Shown: piece by piece, positions 1 to 8,827 of the stretch
Layout: each line of letters begins with the position of its first letter
Position numbering within the stretch: the stretch's first letter is position 1
Source of the DNA: Auritidibacter sp. Marseille-P8566
GTDB taxonomy: Bacteria > Actinomycetota > Actinomycetes > Actinomycetales > Microbacteriaceae
Assembly: GCA_945896925.1 (NCBI GenBank)
Contig: CAMDEV010000002.1
Location: 1-50,529, forward strand
Reading direction: 5' to 3'
DNA: 50,529 nucleotides
The notes under the pieces: generated by a model
What the model was told of the DNA's origin: nothing
Seen by the model: only the letters and a program-made list of their open reading frames with translations
Databases searched by the model: none
Position numbers and translations under genes: made by a program

Positions 1-1
1 A

Positions 2-586
2 GATTACGTCGGTGCCATTATGGAGCTCTGCCAGGGTAGACGCGGTGTGATGCTAGACATGCAGTATTTCGGAACTGACCGTGTTCAGCTTCGCTACGAC
101 ATGCCTCTAGCTGAAATTGTCTTTGACTTCTTTGATCAGTTGAAATCAAAGACTCAGGGTTATGCCTCTTTGGATTACGAAGAGAACGGCCTAGCTGAGG
201 GAGACCTAGTGAAGGTTGACATTCTGCTTCAGGGTGAACAGGTAGATGCTTTTAGTGCGATTGTTCACAAGGACAAGGCTTATGCCTACGGTGTGATGAT
301 GACCGGAAAGCTGAGAGAGCTTATTCCTCGTCAACAGTTTGAGGTTCCTATTCAAGCTGCTATCGGAGCGAGAATTATTGCTCGTGAATCTATTCGCGCA
401 ATGCGTAAAGACGTTCTAGCTAAGTGTTACGGAGGAGATATCTCCCGTAAGCGCAAGCTTCTAGAGAAGCAAAAAGAAGGAAAGAAGCGCATGAAGATGG
501 TGGGACGAGTAGAAGTTCCTCAAGAAGCTTTCATTGCCGCACTCTCATCTGATAAAGAGAAAAAAGGCGAGAAGAAGGGCAAGTAA
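2..586 (+). CDS. lepA: Elongation factor 4 (LepA), C-terminal fragment
   Basis: This is the 3' end of lepA; the reading frame is open at the left edge, so the GTPase domain and most of the protein lie outside the window. The visible 194 or so codons cover the end of the EF-G domain V-like region and the LepA-specific C-terminal domain, with typical stretches such as [47 protein letters not shown] and [20 protein letters not shown]. LepA is a ribosome-binding translational GTPase that acts on stalled or mistranslocated ribosomes. The tail is lysine-rich, as is usual. The stop TAA shares one base with the ATG of hemW, implying translational coupling. Confidence 0.95.
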   Translation, partial: DYVGAIMELCQGRRGVMLDMQYFGTDRVQLRYDMPLAEIVFDFFDQLKSKTQGYASLDYEENGLAEGDLVKVDILLQGEQVDAFSAIVHKDKAYAYGVMMTGKLRELIPRQQFEVPIQAAIGARIIARESIRAMRKDVLAKCYGGDISRKRKLLEKQKEGKKRMKMVGRVEVPQEAFIAALSSDKEKKGEKKGK

Positions 587-1815
587 TGGCCCAACTGCCT
601 AAAGGTCAAGTTGCACCCACTGATGGGTTACTTCCCGAACAAGCAAAGCTAGATGCAGATAAGCGAACCTTTCACGCATACATCCACGTTCCATTCTGCA
701 GAGTGCGCTGTGGTTACTGTGACTTCAATACCTATACCGCTCAAGAGATAGGGTCATCTTCACAAAGCACCTTCGCTAGAGATTTGGGTTCTGAGATCAG
801 CTTCTCTAAGACAGTTCTAGAAAACTCTGGGATTCCTAAGCGAGAAGTGTCAACTGTCTTCTTTGGCGGTGGAACACCAACTCTGCTACCAGCTGAAGAT
901 TTAGTTGGCATGCTTGAAAACCTTAGGGAAGCCTTTGGAATAGCTAAAGAAGCTGAAATCACCACAGAAGCAAATCCAGATTCTGTTGATGAAGAATACT
1001 TTCAAAAACTAAAAGACGCCGGCTTCACCAGAGTGTCCATTGGTATGCAATCTGCTGTTCCTCATGTTCTAAAGGTTCTTGAACGAACCCATAATCCTGA
1101 AAACGTTGCTAAAGCAGTATTAGCTGCAAAGAAGTTTGGCTTACAAACAAGCGTTGACCTAATCTACGGAACGCCAACAGAAACATTAGAGGACTGGATT
1201 CAATCCCTTCAGAATGCAATTTCATATGACACCGACCACATCAGTGCATACTCACTCATTGTTGAACCAGGCACAAAACTTGCTAGACAGATAAAGATTG
1301 GCGAAGTAGCTATGCCTGATGAAGATCTACATGCAGAGATGTATGAGGTTGCTGAAGAGTTATTGACTAAAGCTGGGTTTAGTAACTACGAAGTGAGTAA
1401 CTGGTCAAAGAGTGTTGAATCTAGATCTAAACACAACATCGCTTATTGGCAGTCCATGGACTGGTGGGGTTATGGGCCAGGAGCTCACAGCCACGTAGGT
1501 GGTGTTCGTTGGTGGAATGTAAAGAACCCAGCCGCATACACTGACCGTCTTATTGGTAACTCTTCTCCTGCCTTAGAGCGAGAGCTAGTTGACGAGGAGA
1601 ACAGGGACATCGAGAGAGTCATGCTTGAGGCAAGACTCTCAGACGGGATGAGCCTTGACTGGCTCAAAGAGAAAGGCTTTGCAACTGCCGAAGCCATCTC
1701 TAGCCTCTTAGCTGAAGGGCTTATTGATGGCCCAAAGGCATTTGCCGGCAAATTAACCCTTACTTTAAAGGGAAGACTTTTAGCCGATTATGTCGTCCGA
1801 AAACTGCTCGGTTAG
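586..1815 (+). CDS. hemW: HemW-type radical SAM heme chaperone
   Basis: A radical SAM protein of the HemN/HemW family. The iron-sulfur cluster motif CxxxCxxC is at residues 38-45 (CRVRCGYC), followed by the family's DFNTY. A glycine-rich SAM-binding stretch FFGGGTPTLLP and the VSIGMQS motif follow, then the HemW C-terminal region (YWQSMDWWGYGPGAHS). At 409 residues, with little N-terminal extension before the cluster, it fits HemW (heme delivery to respiratory proteins) rather than true HemN coproporphyrinogen dehydrogenase; annotation pipelines often call it a coproporphyrinogen III oxidase-like protein. It follows lepA with a one-base overlap, the usual arrangement, and precedes hrcA-dnaJ. 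Confidence 0.93.
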   Translation: MAQLPKGQVAPTDGLLPEQAKLDADKRTFHAYIHVPFCRVRCGYCDFNTYTAQEIGSSSQSTFARDLGSEISFSKTVLENSGIPKREVSTVFFGGGTPTLLPAEDLVGMLENLREAFGIAKEAEITTEANPDSVDEEYFQKLKDAGFTRVSIGMQSAVPHVLKVLERTHNPENVAKAVLAAKKFGLQTSVDLIYGTPTETLEDWIQSLQNAISYDTDHISAYSLIVEPGTKLARQIKIGEVAMPDEDLHAEMYEVAEELLTKAGFSNYEVSNWSKSVESRSKHNIAYWQSMDWWGYGPGAHSHVGGVRWWNVKNPAAYTDRLIGNSSPALERELVDEENRDIERVMLEARLSDGMSLDWLKEKGFATAEAISSLLAEGLIDGPKAFAGKLTLTLKGRLLADYVVRKLLG

Positions 1816-1853
1816 TCCAAAATAGTAAGTACAGAGATTAAAGGGGTTCCCAA

Positions 1854-2348
1854 ATGGCTTATTGTTCAGCATGTCAGATTGAAGTTTCTAACGCTAAGTT
1901 CTGCACTACCTGCGGTAGACAACTAGTCGATGCCTCAGCTCCAGTAGCTGATCAAGTTTCAGCACAGGCGGCAGCGCCGGTTGCGACCAGTAAAAGCAGC
2001 CTTGCAATGTGGGCTCATCTAGCGCCACTCATTGCAGCGTTCGTAGGATTCGGAATCACAGCATTCTTTCTTTGGCTTCCGGGGCTTCTGATTAGAGGCA
2101 GTGCAAAGGCAACAGAGTTTGATCGCCGCCATGCAACCGAGTCGCTGAACTTCCAACTCAGTCTTCTTGTATACATCGCCGGTGGAATAGTTTTCTCATT
2201 AGTAACACTCGGAATTGGTTTGCTCATAACAGGTCCAGCTCTAGTGGGTCTAGCAATTGCTGCACTAATCTTCAACATAATGGCTATTGCAGCTGCTAAT
2301 GGTGGTAGAGAATATCGCTACCCACTAACGATTAGGTTCGTAAAGTAA
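1854..2348 (+). CDS. Zinc-ribbon plus DUF4870-like membrane protein (copy 1)
   Basis: A 164-residue protein with two parts. The N-terminus carries a zinc-ribbon with two knuckles, CSAC at residues 4-7 and CTTCGR at about 17-22. After an Ala-rich linker come about three hydrophobic segments (residues about 50-75, 100-125 and 125-150) in the pattern of the DUF4870/Tic20-like family, including WLPGLLIR, HATESLNFQLSL and the ending EYRYPLTIRFVK. Function is unknown. The ATG is preceded by AAAGGGG. A paralogue with the same architecture follows after 24 bases, so this is a tandem duplication. It sits between hemW and hrcA without sign of belonging to either pathway. Confidence 0.8.
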   Translation: MAYCSACQIEVSNAKFCTTCGRQLVDASAPVADQVSAQAAAPVATSKSSLAMWAHLAPLIAAFVGFGITAFFLWLPGLLIRGSAKATEFDRRHATESLNFQLSLLVYIAGGIVFSLVTLGIGLLITGPALVGLAIAALIFNIMAIAAANGGREYRYPLTIRFVK

Positions 2349-2372
2349 AGGTAAATAAAAAGGGGGAGTAAA

Positions 2373-2972
2373 ATGGCATTTTGTAGTATCTGTCAAATTG
2401 ATGTTGGATCTAGCAAGTTCTGCACTACTTGCGGAAGACCAGTTGAATCATCTGAATCTAATCAAGTAATAGACCAACCAAGCACTCAAAGAATTTCTTA
2501 CAGCAGAGCTTCTTTCGTACATTGGGCACCTCTAGCACTTGCAACTTTGGGAGTAATAATCTCTCCGCTACTGTATGGGGAGTTAGCGATGAATTTCACT
2601 CCGTCAATGTGGTTGATTCCGACTCTGGTCTCAATCTTCCCTTTGCTAATTATGTGGTTACCGGGCTTGATTATTCGAGTTAGTTCAAAATCAACACCAT
2701 TTGACATTAGGCACGCTAATGCTTCACTGAACTATCAGATCAGCCTCTTCATTTACATCAGCCTATTCATGCTATTTATCTTTGCGCCTACGATTGGCTC
2801 ATTTCAAACTGGTGGTATTGGAAGTTCAGGGCCCTGGATAGTTCTGGCTTTTGGTTTACTTTTTCTACTAGTCTTTGGCATCGCTGCTCTGGTCTTCAGT
2901 ATTAGCGCTGCTGTTGCTGCCGGCAGCGGGCAAGAGTATCGCTATCCAATTGCAATCCCATTCTTGAAGTAA
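2373..2972 (+). CDS. Zinc-ribbon plus DUF4870-like membrane protein (copy 2)
   Basis: A 199-residue paralogue of the preceding gene. It keeps the N-terminal zinc-ribbon (CSIC, then CTTCGR), the WLPGLIIR and RHANASLNYQISLF signatures and the ending EYRYPIAIPFLK. It has diverged in the membrane part, with an extra hydrophobic segment at about residues 55-90 and longer loops. A strong ribosome site GGGGGAG precedes the ATG. The product is predicted to be a small inner-membrane protein with a cytoplasmic zinc knuckle; the function is unknown. Its stop (2970-2972) lies immediately before the CIRCE operator of hrcA, so the hrcA promoter must start at or within the end of this gene. Confidence 0.78.
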   Translation: MAFCSICQIDVGSSKFCTTCGRPVESSESNQVIDQPSTQRISYSRASFVHWAPLALATLGVIISPLLYGELAMNFTPSMWLIPTLVSIFPLLIMWLPGLIIRVSSKSTPFDIRHANASLNYQISLFIYISLFMLFIFAPTIGSFQTGGIGSSGPWIVLAFGLLFLLVFGIAALVFSISAAVAAGSGQEYRYPIAIPFLK

Positions 2973-2974
2973 TA

Positions 2975-3001
2975 TTGGCACTCTAGGGATAAGAGTGCTA
3001 A
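2975..3001 (+). promoter_or_regulatory. CIRCE operator (HrcA binding site)
   Basis: TTGGCACTC, nine bases, GAGTGCTAA. This matches the CIRCE consensus (TTAGCACTC-N9-GAGTGCTAA) with a single mismatch in the left arm. It lies 34 bases before the hrcA start codon, so HrcA very likely represses its own hrcA-dnaJ operon and heat or misfolding stress relieves this through GroEL. Confidence 0.93.
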
Positions 3002-3035
3002 CGCTCTTATCCAGTCCCTAACATCTGGAGTGGTG

Positions 3036-4070
3036 ATGATCTCGGTTCGCAATTTGGCTGTGCTTAGAGCCATTATTGAGGACTTTATTGCAACCAATGA
3101 ACCCGTTGCCTCTAAGTCTCTAGTTGAAAGACACAACTTCGGTGTTTCTAGCGCAACCATAAGAAACGACATGGCTGCCCTTGAAGAAGAGGGATACATC
3201 ACAGCCCCGCACACCTCTTCTGGACGTATCCCAACCGACAAGGGCTACCGAGTGTTTGTAGATCAATTGATTCAGGCAGAAGCTGAATCAGTTGAGATTA
3301 GAAAGAGCTTCTCAGAACTGAGAAAGCAGTTTTCTAAGACTCTCGATCAACTGACCGACCTGGATGAACGTCTAGAGACTTCAGCTCAACTACTCGCTAA
3401 AGCAACAGGTGAAGCAGCCGTGATTCAATATCCAAACCTAAACAGTGTTTTGGTTAGAGCCATTGAGTTAGTCAAGGTATCTACTAACCGAGCTCTGGTG
3501 ATCCTGATTACGGAATCAGAACGCATTCAACAGCACATAGTGGTTTTTCCAGTGGAAGTCTCTGAAGATCAACTTCACCAAATTAGAAGCAAAGTTAATG
3601 CTGTCGCAACAGGTGTTTTGATTGATGATTTGCCCGCACTACTAAAGAAGTCTTTAGAGACTGTTGCTAGTGCTGACAAAGCGATCATGCAGAAGGTTTT
3701 TGAAGGAGTGTTAGTTCTTATCGATAGCAACCGTCAAGACAAGATTGCTTTCGCTGGCGCTACTAACCTGGTTCGAAACGAAGATCAGTTTGCCGGTGGC
3801 CTGCCATCTTTGCTTGAAACTTTAGATCAACAAAAAGACTTGTTTGATTTCCTTTCGAAAGTTGAATCAGTCCAACCTAAAGCAATTATCGGTTCAGAAA
3901 ACAGTGTTGTTGAACTAAGCAACAGTTCACTTCTGCTTTCTTCCTACACAGATCAAGGTCAAGAACTTGCCAAGGTGGCACTGGTAGGTCCAACCCGAAT
4001 GAACTATTCAAAGAACCTAGCTGCAGTGCTTGCTCTAGCCCATCTACTATCCAAAGACATTGAGGAATAA
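3036..4070 (+). CDS. hrcA: Heat-inducible transcription repressor HrcA
   Basis: HrcA represses heat-shock genes by binding CIRCE; its activity depends on GroEL. The N-terminal winged helix is clear ([22 protein letters not shown], then [18 protein letters not shown] and [14 protein letters not shown]), followed by the GAF-like and dimerisation parts. Two GTG codons at 3030 and 3033 are in frame, but the GGAG at 3027-3030 overlaps the first and is too close to the second; the ATG at 3036 has a five-base spacing and gives the usual short HrcA N-terminus. A CIRCE element lies just upstream. The stop overlaps dnaJ by one base. Confidence 0.94.
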   Translation: MISVRNLAVLRAIIEDFIATNEPVASKSLVERHNFGVSSATIRNDMAALEEEGYITAPHTSSGRIPTDKGYRVFVDQLIQAEAESVEIRKSFSELRKQFSKTLDQLTDLDERLETSAQLLAKATGEAAVIQYPNLNSVLVRAIELVKVSTNRALVILITESERIQQHIVVFPVEVSEDQLHQIRSKVNAVATGVLIDDLPALLKKSLETVASADKAIMQKVFEGVLVLIDSNRQDKIAFAGATNLVRNEDQFAGGLPSLLETLDQQKDLFDFLSKVESVQPKAIIGSENSVVELSNSSLLLSSYTDQGQELAKVALVGPTRMNYSKNLAAVLALAHLLSKDIEE

Positions 4071-5152
4071 TGGCTGATCACTATGAAGTGTTAGGTGTTG
4101 AGCGTAACGCTAGCCAAGAAGAGATCAAGAAGGCGTATCGCAAGCTAGCTCGCCAACTACACCCGGACATGAACCCTTCTGATGAAGAGCAAGAGCGATT
4201 CAAGCTTGTCACTCACGCTTACGAAGTTCTAAGTGATCCACAATCTCGTCAGCAATACGACATGGGCGGTAACAATCCATTTGGAGATATGGGTGGGTTT
4301 GGCTTCGGAGACATCTTTGAGAACTTTTTTGGTAGTGGGCAACGCGGTCCTCGCCAGATGGCGGAACGTGGTCAGGATGCACTGCTAAGAGTTGAGCTAA
4401 GCCTTGCTGAAGTAGTCACAGGTGTTGAGAAGCAGATTGAGATTGATACAGCAGTTACTTGCGCTACCTGTCTTGGAACTACAGCAAGACCTGGTACCAC
4501 TGCCAAGGTATGTGACATCTGTCATGGTTCAGGACAGATTCAACGTCAAGTTAGATCGCTGCTAGGAAACGTTGTTACCTCTGCTCCCTGTGGTTCATGT
4601 CGTGGTTATGGTCAAACTATTCCAGATCCTTGTGTTGACTGCCGTGGTCAGGGAAGAACCAGAGCGCGAAGGACACTGGATCTGAACATTCCTGGTGGCG
4701 TTGAACACGGGCTAAGACTTCAGCTAACCGGTCAAGGTGAAGTTGGCTTCGCAGGAGGTCCTGCGGGAGACATATACGTAGAGATAAGCGTTTGTGCAGA
4801 TGAACACTACGAACGTGACGGTGATGATCTCAGTGCAACTCTTGAAATACCGTTACACGATGCAGTTCTAGGAACTGTGATATCAATTGAGACATTCGAT
4901 GGTTCCCAAGATGTTGAAATCAAAGCAGGATCACAGAGCGGTGATATTGTCACCCTCAAGGGCAAGGGCATCAAGCATCTAAGACATAACGGCAGGGGAG
5001 ATCTCCATATCCGTATTCAGGTGCAGACCCCAAGCAAGATTGACGCGAAAGAGAAGGAACTCTTCAAAAAGTTATCTGAACTTCGAAAGGGAGATAAAGC
5101 ACACCTAGCGAAACTAAACCAAGGCACCTTTGGTCGTGGACGTAGACGCTAA
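4070..5152 (+). CDS. dnaJ: Chaperone DnaJ (type I)
   Basis: A type I Hsp40 co-chaperone that stimulates DnaK ATPase. The order is: J domain with the HPD motif (residues about 5-65), a Gly/Phe-rich linker with [16 protein letters not shown], a zinc-binding region with four cysteine motifs, then the substrate-binding C-terminal domains. The first cysteine motif reads CATCLGTT, so its last glycine is missing, while the other three ([24 protein letters not shown]) are canonical. At 360 residues it resembles the actinobacterial dnaJ2 that is linked to hrcA rather than the one in the dnaK operon. It overlaps both hrcA and rsmE by one base. Confidence 0.94.
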   Translation: MADHYEVLGVERNASQEEIKKAYRKLARQLHPDMNPSDEEQERFKLVTHAYEVLSDPQSRQQYDMGGNNPFGDMGGFGFGDIFENFFGSGQRGPRQMAERGQDALLRVELSLAEVVTGVEKQIEIDTAVTCATCLGTTARPGTTAKVCDICHGSGQIQRQVRSLLGNVVTSAPCGSCRGYGQTIPDPCVDCRGQGRTRARRTLDLNIPGGVEHGLRLQLTGQGEVGFAGGPAGDIYVEISVCADEHYERDGDDLSATLEIPLHDAVLGTVISIETFDGSQDVEIKAGSQSGDIVTLKGKGIKHLRHNGRGDLHIRIQVQTPSKIDAKEKELFKKLSELRKGDKAHLAKLNQGTFGRGRRR

Positions 5153-5877
5153 TGGTTGAACCACTTTTCTATAGTGAAAACATCAAATCAACAGCCGTTG
5201 GTTCAACTGCAGTTTTATCTGGTTCGGAAGCTAAGCATGCAGTGTCAGTTAGAAGAATGCAGGTTGGCGAAGCTATTCAGTTAACTGATGGTTTTGGCAC
5301 ACGAGTTAGAGGAACAGTTCTTGCCACTACTTCAGCTGCACTTGAGCTTTCAGTTACGGAAGTAATTCACGAGTCTAAGCCAGCCCTTGAAATCACTCTT
5401 GTCCAGGCTTTAGCTAAAGGTGATCGTGATGAACTTGCCATTCAAGCAGCAACCGAACTTGGAGTCTCAGCAGTTATTCCTTGGCAGGCAAGTCGAAGCG
5501 TTAGTCGCTGGGATAGCCAAAAGGAAGTTAAGGGCAGAGCTCGTTGGCAGCAGATAGTCAATGAAGCCGGTAAGCAAAGTTTGAGGGCCTTTTGGCCAGA
5601 AGTTCAGTCCTCGCTTTCAACCGCAGCTTTGGCTAAGGCTTTGGGGGGATATGACCTGGTATTGGTCTTAGACACCACAGCAACTAAGTTGCTCTCTCAG
5701 ATAACAGTTCCAAAGCTTGGTTCTATTGCGCTCGTGGTTGGTCCTGAGGGTGGTATCGAAGCCAGTGAACTAGAGCTTTTGCAGGCTGCTGGAGCAGAAC
5801 TGGTATCTCTAGGGGCTAATGTGTTGAGAACTTCAACAGCCGGTCCTGCGGTTATTGCAGCATTAACTCTCAGGTAA
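5152..5877 (+). CDS. rsmE: 16S rRNA (uracil-1498-N3)-methyltransferase RsmE
   Basis: A SPOUT-fold methyltransferase that methylates U1498 of 16S rRNA in the 30S subunit. Typical features are the N-terminal PUA-like part (GSEAKHAVSVRRMQVGE), ALAKGDRDELAIQAATELGV, the VVGPEGGI SAM-binding knot sequence and the C-terminal VLRTSTAGPAVIAAL. The length (241) is normal. It overlaps dnaJ by one base and is the usual partner downstream of hrcA-dnaJ in actinobacteria. Confidence 0.93.
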   Translation: MVEPLFYSENIKSTAVGSTAVLSGSEAKHAVSVRRMQVGEAIQLTDGFGTRVRGTVLATTSAALELSVTEVIHESKPALEITLVQALAKGDRDELAIQAATELGVSAVIPWQASRSVSRWDSQKEVKGRARWQQIVNEAGKQSLRAFWPEVQSSLSTAALAKALGGYDLVLVLDTTATKLLSQITVPKLGSIALVVGPEGGIEASELELLQAAGAELVSLGANVLRTSTAGPAVIAALTLR

Positions 5878-5914
5878 TGGCCAGAGCCTAAACTTAGACC
5901 AAGAGGAGTTTTCA

Positions 5915-6238
5915 TTGGATTGTATTTTTTGCAAGATCACCAAGGGTGAGCTACCAGCAACTTTCGTAGCTGAATCAGAACATGCTGTTGCCTTCAATGA
6001 CATTTCACCTAGACAACCGGTTCACGTACTAGTCGTGCCACGTGTTCATTACACCGATGTTGCCGAACTTGCTGTCTCAGATGCAGCTGTATTAGCCGAT
6101 GTCATACAACTTGGTGTTCGAGTTGCCGAACTAACTTCAACTGGTTCATTCAGGCTTCAGTTCAACACCGGTGCTGAAGCAGGACAAACCGTCTTCCACG
6201 CGCATGCCCACATCACTTCAACTACTCCGAGGGCATAA
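5915..6238 (+). CDS. HIT-family nucleotide-binding hydrolase (HinT-like)
   Basis: A 107-residue histidine-triad protein. The N-terminal CIFCKITKGELPATFV and the HxHxH triad near the end (VFHAHAHIT) identify the HinT branch, which hydrolyses nucleoside phosphoramidates such as adenylated lysine. The start is a TTG at 5915 placed six bases after AGGAG; no ATG is available in frame. The normal family order (HIT, phoH, ybeY, corC, era) is kept. Nothing indicates a special role for this copy. Confidence 0.88.
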   Translation: MDCIFCKITKGELPATFVAESEHAVAFNDISPRQPVHVLVVPRVHYTDVAELAVSDAAVLADVIQLGVRVAELTSTGSFRLQFNTGAEAGQTVFHAHAHITSTTPRA

Positions 6239-6239
6239 C

Positions 6240-7238
6240 TTGCCAAAACTTCCTAAGTCAAACCAGACCACTCTAAGTTTCTCTATAACCGAAGTCGACC
6301 CTGTCGCAATCTTTGGCACTGAAGATTCTCTTCTTCGTTCGGTTGAGGCTTCTCACCCAGAAGTCAGTGTTTTAGTAAGAGGCAATGAAGTTACCTTGAG
6401 CGGAGCAGAGAGCGAAGTATTCGCTGCCAAGAAACTTATCGATGAAGCTATTGGGTTATCGCTAAAGGGTGTTGCTCTAGTTCCAGCGGATATTGCTAGA
6501 AGTGCAAAAGTGATTGAACAGTCACTTTCTCCAGCTCAGATGCTAAGTCAAAGCATTCTCTCTTCAAAGGGAAAGAGCATAAGACCTAAGACCATAAACC
6601 AGAAGAACTATGTTGATGCTATTGACGAGAACACCATTGTCTTTGGAATAGGTCCTGCCGGAACTGGTAAAACTTACTTAGCAATGGCTAAGGCAGTTCA
6701 AGCTTTGCAGCGTAAAGAAGTTAGCCGGATCATTCTTACTCGTCCTGCTGTTGAAGCAGGTGAGCGACTAGGTTTCCTGCCTGGCACACTCACCGACAAG
6801 ATTGACCCTTACTTGAGACCACTCTTTGATGCACTGCACGAAATGATGGATCCTGAGTTGGTTCCAAAGCTGATGGCTACTGGAACCATTGAAGTTGCTC
6901 CGTTAGCTTTTATGCGCGGCAGGACTTTAAATGATTCCTTCATCATTTTGGATGAAGCTCAGAACACTACACCTGAGCAAATGAAGATGTTCCTAACCCG
7001 TCTCGGTTTTAACTCAAAGATGGTTGTAACCGGAGATGTGACTCAGATTGATTTACCAACAGGTAATTCAGGTTTGAAGGTCGCTACCAGCATCCTGACT
7101 AACGTTGATGACATGAAGTTCTGCCAATTAGATTCTTCAGATGTAGTTAGACACTCGCTGGTTGGAAGAATCGTAGATGCCTATGCCAAGTTCGAAGCTA
7201 AGGCTAACCAGAAGATAAATAAGGGTTCAAGTCGATGA
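6240..7238 (+). CDS. PhoH-family ATPase (YbeZ-like)
   Basis: A cytoplasmic P-loop ATPase of the PhoH/YbeZ family, which works with YbeY in rRNA handling. Walker A is GPAGTGKT (about residues 139-146), Walker B is IILDEAQN, and the family motif TGDVTQIDLP follows. The N-terminal 90 residues resemble a small RNA-binding-like domain. The frame extends upstream into the HIT gene, but the likely start is the TTG at 6240, one base after the HIT stop, with CGAGGG six bases before it; this gives the normal length of about 332. The 3' end overlaps ybeY by four bases (ATGA). Confidence 0.92.
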   Translation: MPKLPKSNQTTLSFSITEVDPVAIFGTEDSLLRSVEASHPEVSVLVRGNEVTLSGAESEVFAAKKLIDEAIGLSLKGVALVPADIARSAKVIEQSLSPAQMLSQSILSSKGKSIRPKTINQKNYVDAIDENTIVFGIGPAGTGKTYLAMAKAVQALQRKEVSRIILTRPAVEAGERLGFLPGTLTDKIDPYLRPLFDALHEMMDPELVPKLMATGTIEVAPLAFMRGRTLNDSFIILDEAQNTTPEQMKMFLTRLGFNSKMVVTGDVTQIDLPTGNSGLKVATSILTNVDDMKFCQLDSSDVVRHSLVGRIVDAYAKFEAKANQKINKGSSR

Positions 7239-7699
7239 GTATTGAAATAGAAAACGAGTCTGGAGTCGAGGCTCCTCTTGAAGAGATTCTGAATCTTGCT
7301 GATTTTGCTCTAGCCAAGATGCACATTGATCCTGCAGCTGACATTGAGATCTTGCTAGTTGATGAGAATGTAATGGAGTCATACCATCTCGACTGGATGC
7401 AGGAGAGTGGACCTACCGATGTCCTCTCTCAACCTATTGATGGACTAAGACCAGGTAAACCCAATTCGCTAACTCCAGCTGGTCACTTAGGCCTAATCGT
7501 GCTCTGCCCTCAGGTTGCTAAAAAGCAGGCTGTTACAGCAGGTCACTCCGAACTTCAGGAAACACTTATCCTGGTTGCGCATTCAATCCTGCATCTTCTG
7601 GGCTATGACCATGCCGAGAAGGAAGAAGAGAAGGAAATGTTCGCACTTCAGCAGGAGATCGTCAGAGAGTATTTAAAGAGCGCGGAGGATTCTCGCTAG
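7235..7699 (+). CDS. ybeY: Endoribonuclease YbeY
   Basis: A metal-dependent single-strand RNase needed for 16S rRNA 3' end maturation and ribosome quality control. The zinc-binding motif HSILHLLGYDH near residues 125-135 has the three conserved histidines. The region TDVLSQPID matches the family's TDVLSFP strand but with Gln replacing Phe. Length (154) is typical. It overlaps phoH by four bases, and its TAG directly abuts the ATG of the next gene. Confidence 0.93.
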   Translation: MSIEIENESGVEAPLEEILNLADFALAKMHIDPAADIEILLVDENVMESYHLDWMQESGPTDVLSQPIDGLRPGKPNSLTPAGHLGLIVLCPQVAKKQAVTAGHSELQETLILVAHSILHLLGYDHAEKEEEKEMFALQQEIVREYLKSAEDSR

Positions 7700-8827
7700 A
7701 TGCTAATCCTCGCCATAGTTATTGCAGTATTACTTGCACTGATCACCTTACTTCTAGCAGTTGCTGAAGCTGCCATCCGTCTCAATGACGAAGATGACAG
7801 ATCAACTGACGGCATTTCCTTCACCAGAACAGCACTGGTGGGTGTCTTTGGAATAGTAGTTAGCCAATCCTTCACACCTGGAAGATTCAATTGGTATGTG
7901 GTCGCAATATTCTCATTGCTAATAGTTCTTGGTTTAGTGCTCTTAATTCAGGTGGTTGGTAAGACTGTTGGCAAGCACGCCTTCGGTAGAAGAGTTCTAA
8001 AGATACTTGCCCCAATTATTCGTTCAATCAACATTCTCTTCACTCCGCTATCACTGCCAGTTGAAGAAACAGCAGAGTTTGAACAGGAACTTATTGATTC
8101 CGTAGAAGAGCTATCTGAAACCATTGCTCGAGAAATCATGGTGCCAAGAATCGATATGGCAGTTATCTCAGCTGAAGCTTCGCTCCAAGAGTCAATGACT
8201 GCTTTCTTTAGATACGGCTTCTCAAGACTTCCGGTTATCGGTAAGAATCTTGATGATGTCAAAGGTGTTCTCTACATCAAGGACGTTGCTCGACTTATTC
8301 ATGAGAACCCTGATAAGGCAGCAAGCCTAAAGAGCATCGAAGTTTCAAGAGGTGCAATCTTTATTCCAGAGAGCAAGCCGGTTGATGATCTACTTCAGGA
8401 GATGCAGAAGTCCTCAACACACATTGCATTAATCGTTGATGAATACGGTGGGGTTGCGGGTCTAGTCACAATGGAAGATGTCATCGAAGAGATTGTTGGA
8501 AACATCTCTGATGAGTATGACAATGACCTACCTGATGTTGAAGTGCTAGAGGATGGCTGGGTTAGGGTTAGTGCAAGGCTAGGTTTGGAAGAACTTGGTG
8601 AACACTTCGAGATTGAACTAGAAGATGAAGATGTTGACAGTGTCGGTGGTCTTCTAGCTAAAGTCCTTGGAAGATTACCTGGGCGTTCAGATCAGATTGA
8701 ATTCTCTGGACTTGAGATAAAGGTTGAACGAATTGAAGGAAGACGTAAGAGAGTTATGACTGCACTTGTTCGCATGACCGAAGACCTAATTGCAGCTAGA
8801 GCTGCTTTCGAAGTAGATGGCGACTGA
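7700..8827 (+). CDS. CBS-domain membrane protein of the CNNM/CorC (hemolysin) family
   Basis: A 375-residue member of the family annotated as hemolysin or CorC/CNNM, implicated in magnesium or cobalt transport. Two or three N-terminal membrane helices (residues 1-25, about 45-60, 70-95) form a reduced DUF21-like region. There follow paired CBS domains (IMVPRIDMAVIS and FFRYGFSRLPVIGKNLDDVK; then HIALIVDEYGGVAGLVTMED) and the acidic CorC_HlyC C-terminal domain (VSARLGLEELGEHF). Canonical DUF21 has more membrane helices, so this looks shortened at the N-terminus. The stop shares four bases (CTGA) with the inferred era start. Confidence 0.88.
   Translation: MLILAIVIAVLLALITLLLAVAEAAIRLNDEDDRSTDGISFTRTALVGVFGIVVSQSFTPGRFNWYVVAIFSLLIVLGLVLLIQVVGKTVGKHAFGRRVLKILAPIIRSINILFTPLSLPVEETAEFEQELIDSVEELSETIAREIMVPRIDMAVISAEASLQESMTAFFRYGFSRLPVIGKNLDDVKGVLYIKDVARLIHENPDKAASLKSIEVSRGAIFIPESKPVDDLLQEMQKSSTHIALIVDEYGGVAGLVTMEDVIEEIVGNISDEYDNDLPDVEVLEDGWVRVSARLGLEELGEHFEIELEDEDVDSVGGLLAKVLGRLPGRSDQIEFSGLEIKVERIEGRRKRVMTALVRMTEDLIAARAAFEVDGD

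Noticed and set aside
6171-6239. Upstream ATG-less extension of phoH overlapping the HIT gene
   Set aside because: The added residues have no similarity to PhoH N-termini and overlap a well-conserved gene; TTG 6240 has a good ribosome site.
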